12,699 nt of DNA from contig CAAFMG010000047.1 of assembly GCA_900763965.1 (NCBI GenBank), forward strand, positions 1 to 12,699, read 5' to 3'. A program made the position numbers and the translations under genes. Below the pieces are notes generated by a model, which had not been told where the DNA came from, ran no database searches, and worked only from the letters and a program-made list of their open reading frames with translations. Shown here in pieces: positions 1-5,657 of the stretch (position 1 is the first letter of the stretch; every line of letters begins with the position of its first letter). The stretch comes from an uncultured Oscillospiraceae bacterium (GTDB lineage: Bacteria > Bacillota > Clostridia > Oscillospirales > Oscillospiraceae).

Positions 1-21
1 CCAGAAAAAGGAGAATGTACT

Positions 22-639
22 ATGGCTGCTGTGGAAAAATTCCGTGCTGCGTTCAACGGCTTCAACCGGGAGGATGTGGTCAACTATCTGGAATACATCA
101 ACAACAAGAATGCCCAGCTGGTAAACCAGCTCAAGGGGGAGATCGAAGCGCTGAAATCCCAGCCAAAGCAGGACGATACCGCCGCCCTGACCCGGGAGCG
201 GGATATGCTCCGCATTCAGGTGGAGGCCCTCCGGGCAGAGAAGGAAGCCCTTCAGCATCGCTGTGATATCCTGGAGCAGGGCCTCCAGGCCGCCCAGGGA
301 ACCGCCGCTCCTGAGGAAGCCCCTGCGCCGGAGGAAGTCCCCGTTCCGGAGCCGGAAGCCGCTCCTGCCTCCACCGAGGCCGAGCTGGAGTGCTACCGCC
401 GGGCCGAGCGGATGGAGCGGATGGCCAAGGAGCGGGCCGATGGGGTGTACCGTCAGGCCAACCAGATCGTCGGTCAGGTTTCCCACCAGGTCAGCCACAT
501 GACCGAACAGGTGATGCCCATTGCCGATCAGATCCTGGCCCAGCTGGAGCAGCTGCAAAACACCGTCTGCGCCACCAAGCAGTCCCTCCAGGATGCCGCA
601 GGGATCCTGGAATCGCTGAACATTCCGGATGAGATCTGA
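22..639 (+). CDS. DivIVA-like coiled-coil protein
   Basis: Predicted 205-residue cytoplasmic protein. Residues 5-25 (KFRAAFNGFNREDVVNYLEYI) resemble the N-terminal membrane-curvature module of DivIVA/GpsB proteins, where a short F-x-G-[YF] stretch precedes an acidic V-x-x-[FY]-L segment. Residues 27-92 are a charged, Leu/Ala-rich coiled coil. A Pro/Glu/Ala-rich linker follows at 93-118, then a second helical stretch at 119-205 rich in Glu, Arg and Gln. There is no signal peptide or membrane segment. An AAAAAGGAG site at 5-13 lies 8 bases before the ATG, which fixes the start; an ATG at 15 opens a different, short frame. The 3' end meets the following FliB-family gene, so the two are probably co-transcribed. 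DivIVA proteins guide cell division or polar growth, but this copy is shorter and more divergent than typical DivIVA, and its exact role is inferred only. Confidence 0.7.
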   Translation: MAAVEKFRAAFNGFNREDVVNYLEYINNKNAQLVNQLKGEIEALKSQPKQDDTAALTRERDMLRIQVEALRAEKEALQHRCDILEQGLQAAQGTAAPEEAPAPEEVPVPEPEAAPASTEAELECYRRAERMERMAKERADGVYRQANQIVGQVSHQVSHMTEQVMPIADQILAQLEQLQNTVCATKQSLQDAAGILESLNIPDEI

Positions 640-640
640 T

Positions 641-1639
641 ATGTACATCACAAAACCAGCCTATTACGATACCTTCCGCTGCCTGGCAGGGGTCTGCCCG
701 GACAGCTGCTGTCAGGAGTGGGACGTTCAGGTGGACGATGCTTCCGCCGCATTTTACCGCAGCCTCCCCGGCCCCCTTGGAGATCGGCTGCGCCAGGTTC
801 TGCGGGATGAGGACGGCGAAACCGTCATGTCCATCATCCAGGGCCGCTGCCCCATGTGGCAGGAGGACGGACTGTGCCGGATCCAGGCAGAGCTGGGGGA
901 AGCCGCCCTGTGCCAGACCTGCCGCCAGTTTCCCCGACTGACCCATGACTATGGGGATTTTGCGGAGCTGGGGCTGGAGCTGAGCTGCCCGGAAGCAGCC
1001 CGGCTCATCCTCACCGCCCCCCAGGCCCCGCCGGTCATTCAGGCGCTCCCCGGGGGCACAGAAGGGGACTATGACCAAGAGGCCATGGACACCCTGAAAC
1101 GCACCCGGCGCACCGCCCTGTTCCTGCTGGATCTGCCTGGGTATTCCATAGGCCAGCGGCTGTGCCTGCTGCTGCTCTACGGCTGTCAGGCCCAGCAGGA
1201 GCTGGATCTGGGAGAGGAAACCCCCTTCGATCCCCAGTCCGCCATGGAAACCATCCGGCAGTTCGCAAAACCCGGCAGCATGGCAGATATTTTCCGCTTT
1301 TTTGCGGATTTGGAGATCCTTACCCCCCGGTGGGAGGCCCTTTTGCGGCATCCCGGCCAGCCCCGGTTCCCCCAGGAGACCCGGAATCTGGCCCGGTACT
1401 TTGTGGAGCGGTATTGGCTTCAGGCGGTTTCCGACTATGATCTGGTGGGCAGGGTCAAGTTCATCCTGGTGTCCTGCCTGATGATCGCCGCCCTGGAGGG
1501 CAGCTTTTTGGAAAATGCCCAGCTGTACTCCAAGGAGATCGAAAACAGCTGGGAAAATGTGGAGGCCATTTTGGACAGTGTCTGCACCAGCCCCGTCTTT
1601 ACCGATGACCGGCTGCTGGGTCTGCTTCTGAAAACTTAA
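641..1639 (+). CDS. FliB-family (flagellin lysine N-methylase-like) Cys-rich protein
   Basis: Predicted 332-residue protein. The N-terminus (MYITKPAYYDTFRC) and the cysteine pattern are those of proteins annotated as flagellin lysine-N-methylase FliB: C14, C19, C23-C24, then C70, C79 and a CxxC at 91-94. Such clusters are expected to hold a metal or Fe-S centre. The C-terminal 200 residues are helical with no motif I recognise. No flagellar gene is in the window, and the family is widespread in non-motile Clostridia, so the substrate here is unknown and the FliB name should be read as family membership only. I chose the ATG at 641 because the family usually begins just before this Y-x-x-P-x-YY motif and GGATGAG (627-633) sits before it. 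An in-frame ATG at 629 would add four residues and overlap the upstream stop by 11 bases. The gene is tightly coupled to the DivIVA-like gene. Confidence 0.72.
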   Translation: MYITKPAYYDTFRCLAGVCPDSCCQEWDVQVDDASAAFYRSLPGPLGDRLRQVLRDEDGETVMSIIQGRCPMWQEDGLCRIQAELGEAALCQTCRQFPRLTHDYGDFAELGLELSCPEAARLILTAPQAPPVIQALPGGTEGDYDQEAMDTLKRTRRTALFLLDLPGYSIGQRLCLLLLYGCQAQQELDLGEETPFDPQSAMETIRQFAKPGSMADIFRFFADLEILTPRWEALLRHPGQPRFPQETRNLARYFVERYWLQAVSDYDLVGRVKFILVSCLMIAALEGSFLENAQLYSKEIENSWENVEAILDSVCTSPVFTDDRLLGLLLKT

Positions 1640-1661
1640 AAGGGCGTTCACACTTCCTCTA

Positions 1662-1690
1662 TTTACTTTTCCCCGTATCGGTGATATAAT
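1662..1690 (+). promoter_or_regulatory. Sigma-A promoter for the SEDS gene
   Basis: TTTACT at 1662-1667 and a perfect TATAAT at 1685-1690 are separated by 17 bases. A TG at 1682-1683 makes it an extended -10. It lies in the 82-base gap before the TTG-start SEDS gene, so that gene is transcribed separately from the FliB-family gene. Confidence 0.85.
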
Positions 1691-1721
1691 GCAGCAAAAA
1701 GGTTAAAAAGGAGGCGGTAAA

Positions 1722-2882
1722 TTGCTTCGTTTCAAGGAAGAATTAAAGGAATTCTTCAAAAAAGGCGATATGTTTCTGCTGGTGCTGTGTCTGATCACCG
1801 CCGGCTTCGGCGTTATCATCATTGCCAGTGCCACATCGGCAGACAAATTCGAAGGCAATCTGCGCTACATCATCATTCAGCTGGTGGCCATTTTCCTTGG
1901 GACGATCATTTATGCCATGATCTCCTCCATTGATATGGATTTTTTGCAGGAGAACCGAAACCTCATGGTGGCGTTCAACATTTTCCTGCTGCTGATGCTG
2001 ATCCCCTTCGGTACGGATAACAACACCGGTAACCGAAGCTGGCTGGACTTCCCTTTCCTGCCCTTCAACATCCAGCCTGCGGAGATCTGTAAAATCACCT
2101 ATATCATCATCATGGCATCCATCATGTCCTCCCACCAGAACCGGCTATCCAGCATTCCCTCGGTCATGCACATGGTTTTCCACTTAGGTTTGCTGGTGGG
2201 TCTGAACATGGTGCTGTCCTCGGATGCAGGCGTTTCCCTGATTTTCGTGTTCATCTTCATCGGCATGGCCTTTGCCGGCGGCGTCAGCCTGTGGTGGTTC
2301 GCCCTGGCCGTCGGCGGTATTGCCGTCATGTCCCCTCTGGCCTGGAAATACCTGGGTCAATACCAACAGGAGCGTATTCTGGTGCTGGTCGACCCCACCT
2401 TCGATGCCCAGGGCATCGGCGCCCGGTATCACTCCAAGATCAACCTGCTGTCCCTGACCGGCGGCGGCCTGACAGGACAGGGGCTGTTCAACGGCAACCG
2501 TACCCAGGGCGGCAACCTGTTTGCCCAGCACACGGACTACATCTTTTCCTCTGTGGGTGAAGAGCTGGGCTTCTTCGGCTGTGTGCTGATCATGGTGATG
2601 GAGCTTGCCATCATCGCCCGGTGTATCTTCGTGGGTGCCCGAACTCCGGACTATATGCGCCGTCTGGTCTGCTTCGGTGCCGCCTCGGCTCTGATGTTCC
2701 AGATCCTCATCAACGTGGGAATGTGCATCGGTGTCATGCCCGTTATCGGCCTGACCCTGCCCCTGATCAGCTACGGCCCCTCCTCGGTGGTCAGTATCTT
2801 CGGTATGCTGGGTCTGGTCTCCGGTGCCCACGCCCGACCACAATCCCTAAGCCACGAACGATACGTTCAGCCCTATCGCTAA
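1722..2882 (+). CDS. rodA: SEDS-family peptidoglycan glycosyltransferase (RodA/FtsW type)
   Basis: Predicted 386-residue polytopic membrane protein with about ten hydrophobic segments, the usual RodA/FtsW length. SEDS proteins polymerise lipid II into glycan strands on the outer face of the membrane, working with a class B penicillin-binding protein. Hallmarks are GNRSWLDF (103-110; W107 is the conserved Trp), the loop GGGLTGQGLFNGNRTQGG (247-264), HTDYIFSSVGEELGF (270-284; D272 matches the conserved Asp held to be catalytic), and the late motif PLISYGPSSVVS (347-358). The NG rather than NS in the central loop favours RodA over FtsW, but I cannot exclude a FtsW or SpoVE role. The usual SYGGSS is SYGPSS here. 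Translation starts at TTG: AAAGGAGGCGG (1707-1717) lies 4-8 bases upstream and no in-frame ATG is near. No partner PBP gene is in the window. A terminator follows directly. Confidence 0.88.
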   Translation: MLRFKEELKEFFKKGDMFLLVLCLITAGFGVIIIASATSADKFEGNLRYIIIQLVAIFLGTIIYAMISSIDMDFLQENRNLMVAFNIFLLLMLIPFGTDNNTGNRSWLDFPFLPFNIQPAEICKITYIIIMASIMSSHQNRLSSIPSVMHMVFHLGLLVGLNMVLSSDAGVSLIFVFIFIGMAFAGGVSLWWFALAVGGIAVMSPLAWKYLGQYQQERILVLVDPTFDAQGIGARYHSKINLLSLTGGGLTGQGLFNGNRTQGGNLFAQHTDYIFSSVGEELGFFGCVLIMVMELAIIARCIFVGARTPDYMRRLVCFGAASALMFQILINVGMCIGVMPVIGLTLPLISYGPSSVVSIFGMLGLVSGAHARPQSLSHERYVQPYR

Positions 2883-2889
2883 ATGCCAA

Positions 2890-2919
2890 ACACGCTGCCC
2901 ACCCGGCAGCGTGTTTTTT
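2890..2919 (+). terminator. Rho-independent terminator after the SEDS gene
   Basis: A perfect 10-bp stem (ACACGCTGCC with GGCAGCGTGT) closes a 5-base loop at 2900-2904 and is followed by six T residues. It begins 8 bases after the stop codon. Confidence 0.93.
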
Positions 2920-2939
2920 AAGAAATACGCAAAAAGGGG

Positions 2940-2967
2940 TTGACTTTCCAGAAAAACATGGTATAAT
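2940..2967 (+). promoter_or_regulatory. Promoter of tRNA-Val
   Basis: TTGACT at 2940-2945 and TATAAT at 2962-2967 are spaced by 16 bases and sit 17 bases before the mature tRNA 5' end. This gives the tRNA its own strong promoter. Confidence 0.85.
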
Positions 2968-2984
2968 AATTTTCGTTCCGTAAT

Positions 2985-3061
2985 GGAGGCATAGCTCAGC
3001 TGGTTAGAGCGCATGCTTCACACGCATGAGGTCACAGGTTCGAGTCCTGTTGTCTCCACCA
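2985..3061 (+). tRNA. tRNA-Val (anticodon CAC)
   Basis: A complete cloverleaf can be drawn. The acceptor stem GGAGGCA pairs with TGTCTCC (one G-T pair). The D stem is GCTC/GAGC. The anticodon stem CATGC/GCATG holds the loop TTCACAC, giving anticodon CAC, which reads the valine codon GTG. The T stem ACAGG/CCTGT closes the loop TTCGAGT. The discriminator base is A at 3058, and CCA is encoded at 3059-3061. A strong promoter precedes it and a hairpin terminator follows at once. Confidence 0.95.
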
Positions 3062-3122
3062 AAAAGAAAATCACCACCTTTCGGTGGTGATTTTCTTTTT
3101 GGTGGAGATAGGACTCGAACCC
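3037..3122. repeat. Inverted duplication of tRNA 3' end plus terminator
   Basis: The left arm (3037-3078) covers the tRNA T-arm, the 3' acceptor strand, CCA and the first half of the terminator stem. The right arm (3083-3122) repeats the same order on the minus strand. Read on the minus strand it gives TTCGAGTCCTATCTCCACC followed by the same A-rich stem, against TTCGAGTCCTgttgTCTCCACC in the tRNA. The only clear difference is in the four bases GTTG. The terminator hairpin is thus the centre of a longer palindrome that includes a degenerate second tRNA 3' end on the opposite strand. Confidence 0.8.
3061..3100 (+). terminator. Terminator of tRNA-Val, symmetrical
   Basis: A perfect 18-bp stem (3061-3078 with 3083-3100) closes a TTTC loop. 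The GC-rich part near the loop is ACCACC/GGTGGT, and the arms end in A-rich and T-rich tracts, so it could stop transcription from either side. The symmetry extends outwards into the tRNA 3' half; see the inverted duplication entry. Confidence 0.85.
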
Positions 3123-3239
3123 ATCTAAATGCAATATGCCGGTGGCATATTGCGGCCACCAGCTGACAAAACTGGTGGCATCTATACGATTTGACCCCCA
3201 GAGTGGCAAATCGGCCATCGAGTTCTGTTGTCTCCCCCA
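3101..3239. other. Structured hairpin block ending in a copy of the tRNA tail
   Basis: No credible gene. Three consecutive hairpins are visible: a 10-bp stem at 3131-3140/3144-3153 with a 3-base loop, an 8-bp stem GCCACCAG/CTGGTGGC at 3155-3162/3172-3179, and a 7-bp stem CGATTTG/CAAATCG at 3187-3193/3207-3213. The block ends with a direct copy of the tRNA tail: 3217-3239 matches 3039-3061 at 20 of 23 positions. On the minus strand the block opens with GGAGACA and closes with TATCTCC, which can pair like a tRNA acceptor stem. It may be a decayed mobile or tRNA-derived element, or a structured RNA of unknown role. Confidence 0.6.
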
Positions 3240-3267
3240 CCCATGAAAGCCAATGGTTTTCATGGGT
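3239..3267 (+). terminator. Second terminator after the tRNA-tail copy
   Basis: A 10-bp stem (ACCCATGAAA with TTTCATGGGT) closes a 9-base loop and is followed by a T-rich run (TTTTCTATTTT). It follows the duplicated tRNA tail in the same relative position as the first terminator follows the real tRNA, though its sequence is different. Confidence 0.65.
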
Positions 3268-3269
3268 TT

Positions 3270-3523
3270 TCTATTTTCCAGCCTTTCAAACAATCTTCTT
3301 GAATTTCCATGTCAGAGCAGCGTCCAAACGCCGGGGATACCGCTCAAGGAATCCTTTTCCGATAAAACCGTTTGCAGAAAGGGCCTCTCACGAAGCCGCA
3401 GCCAGCCTTCCATTGACTGGACGGTATCATAAGAAGCCCTTGGGAGAAATTTCAGGTTTACGAAAGGAGCCATGGATTCGGGATGGATCTCAAAAAACAC
3501 CTGTTTTTCTGTTCCCCATGTTC
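3270..3523. other. Intergenic stretch without a supported gene
   Basis: This holds the end of the tRNA-associated block and the 3' flank of the zinc operon. The only candidate frame (minus strand, 62 codons, 3312-3500) lacks a convincing ribosome binding site and resembles no family I know. I see no promoter on either strand. Apart from the weak A/T hairpin near 3500 I see nothing else in it. Confidence 0.5.
3492..3508 (-). terminator. Possible weak terminator of the zinc operon
   Basis: Read on the minus strand, AAAAAC-AGGT-GTTTTT forms a 6-bp stem ending in a run of T, 16 bases beyond the last stop codon of the operon. The stem is almost all A/T, so its strength is doubtful. No better candidate is seen nearby. 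Confidence 0.35.
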
Positions 3524-4087
3524 CTACACCGTCATCTGCGCGTTGATCACCCGGAAATATGGGATGCCGTTTTGCTCGCCCGATTTGAATGTTCCTGTTA
3601 CTGTGATCTCACTGTCCAGCTCCGGATAATCCTCCGGAAAGTTGTATGCCCCGGACAAGACGAACTCGATACCCTGCGAGCAGCAGGCGGTGGCATCCGC
3701 AATGATGCAGGCAAAGATCAGCACATCCTCGTTGATCGTTCCATCCGGCCGGTAGCCGTAGCTGGCACCGAACCTGCCGCGCATTTTTACGGTTTTTCCG
3801 TCATACGCATTGGGTTCCGTCATCATATTGAGCACCTCTGCATAGACCATCGTGCTGCTGAGCACCGTCAGATCCACATCAACACCCGAAGGATCCGATG
3901 CAGCGGCAGTTTCCGGCGCGGTGGAAACCCTTTCCGCTGTCCCTTCACCGGGTTCGGCTGCCGTCGGCTCCGTAATATAAGTCTCTGTTGTCTCCGGGAT
4001 TGCCGTCTCCCTTCGCAGCTTTCCACAGGCGGCTGTGCTGCCCAGGATCCCCGCAGCAAGCAGGATAAGGAGCAGTCTTTTCATCAT
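3524..4087 (-). CDS. Small lipoprotein at the end of the zinc-uptake operon
   Basis: Predicted 187-residue exported lipoprotein. Residues 1-20 are a short signal peptide (MMKRLLLILLAAGILGSTAA) with C21 as the lipid-bearing cysteine. A Thr/Pro/Glu/Ala-rich tether spans about 22-75. The folded part (76-187) has a beta-rich pattern: YDGKTVKMRGRF, a cysteine-bearing stretch with C127 and the pair C135-C136, and a closing TVTGTFKSGEQNGIPYFRV strand pair. This suggests an OB-fold and recalls the C-terminal DUF1980/YcgQ-type domain found near zinc systems, but the match is by eye only. Its start overlaps the permease stop by ATGA, and GGAGGG lies just upstream, so translation is probably coupled to znuB. 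It could be a zinc-binding or docking accessory on the outer membrane face. The longer open frame reaching to 4237 runs antiparallel over znuB codons in another frame and is not needed. Confidence 0.72.
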   Translation of the reverse strand: MMKRLLLILLAAGILGSTAACGKLRRETAIPETTETYITEPTAAEPGEGTAERVSTAPETAAASDPSGVDVDLTVLSSTMVYAEVLNMMTEPNAYDGKTVKMRGRFGASYGYRPDGTINEDVLIFACIIADATACCSQGIEFVLSGAYNFPEDYPELDSEITVTGTFKSGEQNGIPYFRVINAQMTV

Positions 4088-4935
4088 CGTATCCCTCCAA
4101 GTACCATGCCCGTCAGACAAGACAGGCCGAATGCGCCAATCTGAACGGCCACGATGGTGGAGCCCACCGGCGTACCGGCCAGAATGGAGATCAGAATCCC
4201 CATCAGTGCACAAAAAACCGACAGCACCGCCGAACAAATCGTGACACTGCGAAAGCTTTTGAACATCCGCATGGCGGACAGCGCCGGGAAGATGACCAGA
4301 GCGGAAATCAGCAGCGATCCCACCAGGTTCATTGCCAGCACAATGATAACCGCCACAACAATGGCGATCAGCAGGTTGTAGCCTCCCGCATTGGTTCCCG
4401 CAGCCTTTGCAAAATCCTCATCAAAGGTCACCGCAAAAATCTTGTTGTAGAACAGAACAAATATCGCCACCACCAGCACCGACATCCCCACACACAGCCA
4501 CACCTCCGCAGCAGACAGGGTCAGTATGGAAGTGGAGCCGAACAGCGTACTGCACACATCGCCGGAGAGATTGGAAGAAGATGAGAACAAATTCATCAGC
4601 AGATAGCCCACAGCCAGAGCGCCAACGGAGATCATTGCAACTGCGGCATCGCCCTTGATTTTTGTATGCTGTCCGATTCGCAGAAGCAGGACAGCGCTGA
4701 GGATCGTAATGGCCATCACCAGAGGCATTTCATTTTTGACCTGCAAAATACCGGCAATGGCCATTGCCCCAAATGCCACATGCGACAGCCCATCGCCAAT
4801 GAAGGAAAACCGTTTCAGCACCAGTGTCACCCCCAGCAGAGAGGAACACAGGGCGATCAGCACCCCCACTGCCAGGGCGTAGCGGACAAAGGGGTATGTC
4901 CAATAGAGGGCCAGCTTTTCCAAAATCTGCATCAT
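4084..4935 (-). CDS. znuB: Zinc ABC transporter permease ZnuB (ABC-3 family)
   Basis: Predicted 283-residue integral membrane protein with about eight hydrophobic segments, the usual size for ABC-3 metal permeases. Family signatures are GVTLVLKRFSFIGDGLSHVAFG (35-56), the cytoplasmic coupling loop FDEDFAKAAGTNAGGYN (171-187), GSLLISALVIFPALSA (206-221) and GTPVGSTIV (254-262). It should form the zinc channel as a dimer with two ZnuC subunits and accept zinc from the neighbouring ZnuA-type lipoprotein. The ATG at 4935 overlaps the znuC stop by four bases (ATGA), which supports this start; a second ATG follows directly. Manganese or iron is possible for ABC-3 permeases, but the ZinT domain and the Zur-like regulator nearby favour zinc. 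Confidence 0.92.
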   Translation of the reverse strand: MMQILEKLALYWTYPFVRYALAVGVLIALCSSLLGVTLVLKRFSFIGDGLSHVAFGAMAIAGILQVKNEMPLVMAITILSAVLLLRIGQHTKIKGDAAVAMISVGALAVGYLLMNLFSSSSNLSGDVCSTLFGSTSILTLSAAEVWLCVGMSVLVVAIFVLFYNKIFAVTFDEDFAKAAGTNAGGYNLLIAIVVAVIIVLAMNLVGSLLISALVIFPALSAMRMFKSFRSVTICSAVLSVFCALMGILISILAGTPVGSTIVAVQIGAFGLSCLTGMVLGGIR

Positions 4936-5645
4936 AGGGTTTCACCGCCTTTCTCCGGGGCAAACAGCCGTCCTTGTGTGCTGCGCAGATATGCTTCCTT
5001 CGTTCCCCAAAAAACGGTATCGCCGATGTGCAGAATATGGCTGGCATATTTGACCGCTGCGGCTATGTCATGGGAGATCATAATAACCGTGATGCCGTCC
5101 TGCCGGTTGAGGCTTTCGATCAGCGTGTACATCTGCGCCGTAACCTTGGGATCCAGCCCGGAACCCGGCTCATCCAGAAGCAGGATCTTTCGGGTAGCGC
5201 ACAGCGCACGGGCCAGCAGCACCCGCTGCTGCTGGCCGCCGGACAGTTCCCGGTAGCAGCGCCCGGACAGGCTTTCGATCTGCATTTTCCGGATGCTTTC
5301 CGCCGCAAGCCGCTTTTCTTCCTTGCTGTAAAAGGGGCGGCTGCCGCAGCGTCCCTGGCACCCGGACAAAACGATCTCTTTGACAGATGCCGGGAAATCC
5401 TTTTGCACCAGTGTTTGCTGGGGCAGATAGCCGATTTCATTTTTCCTCAGCCCATCGCCCGTCAGAATTCTACCGCTGATGGGCACCTGCAAGCCGAGGA
5501 TCGTTTTCATAAGTGTACTCTTGCCGGAGCCGTTTTCCCCTACGATGCACAGATAGTCGCCTGCATAGACCTCGAAATTGAGGTCTTGCAGAACAGACTT
5601 CCCATCATAGCCGACGCAGAGATTCTGACAGGTGAGCTGAGCCAT
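4932..5645 (-). CDS. znuC: Zinc ABC transporter ATP-binding protein ZnuC
   Basis: Predicted 237-residue ABC ATPase. All motifs are intact: Walker A GENGSGKST (36-44), Q-loop YLPQQ (73-77), signature LSGGQQQR (134-141), Walker B ILLLDEP (154-160), D-loop GLDP and the switch histidine H192 in ISHD. Aromatic Y13 in the A-loop position precedes Walker A. It energises zinc import through ZnuB. The gene starts 12 bases after the znuA stop. AAGGAGG overlaps that stop codon (TAA) and lies 7-8 bases before the ATG, so the start is well set. Its end overlaps znuB by four bases. Confidence 0.93.
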   Translation of the reverse strand: MAQLTCQNLCVGYDGKSVLQDLNFEVYAGDYLCIVGENGSGKSTLMKTILGLQVPISGRILTGDGLRKNEIGYLPQQTLVQKDFPASVKEIVLSGCQGRCGSRPFYSKEEKRLAAESIRKMQIESLSGRCYRELSGGQQQRVLLARALCATRKILLLDEPGSGLDPKVTAQMYTLIESLNRQDGITVIMISHDIAAAVKYASHILHIGDTVFWGTKEAYLRSTQGRLFAPEKGGETL

Positions 5646-5657
5646 AATCCCGCCTCC

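Noticed and set aside
491..1651. A 386-codon open frame on the - strand
   Set aside because: Antisense shadow of the FliB-family gene. It has no family signature and crosses the end of the DivIVA-like gene.
2184..2843. A 219-codon open frame on the - strand
   Set aside because: Antisense to the SEDS gene; the His/Asp/Gln-rich product mirrors membrane codons.
3101..3239. Possible tmRNA or intact second tRNA on the minus strand
   Set aside because: The ends can pair like an acceptor stem, but no D-arm, anticodon arm or tag reading frame can be drawn, and the T-arm/acceptor junction is short by about three bases.
3004..3293. Two minus-strand frames over the tRNA ending in TRTCDL- and TGLEPVTSCV-like residues
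   Set aside because: These are the well-known false proteins that arise from translating a tRNA gene and its terminator.
3312..3500. A 62-codon minus-strand frame
   Set aside because: No ribosome binding site, no recognised family, and it lies in a low-quality intergenic stretch. It may be part of a repeat, but I cannot show that.
3191..4144. A 317-codon open frame on the + strand
   Set aside because: It runs antisense through the lipoprotein gene and starts inside the hairpin block after the tRNA. It has no ribosome binding site or recognised domain.
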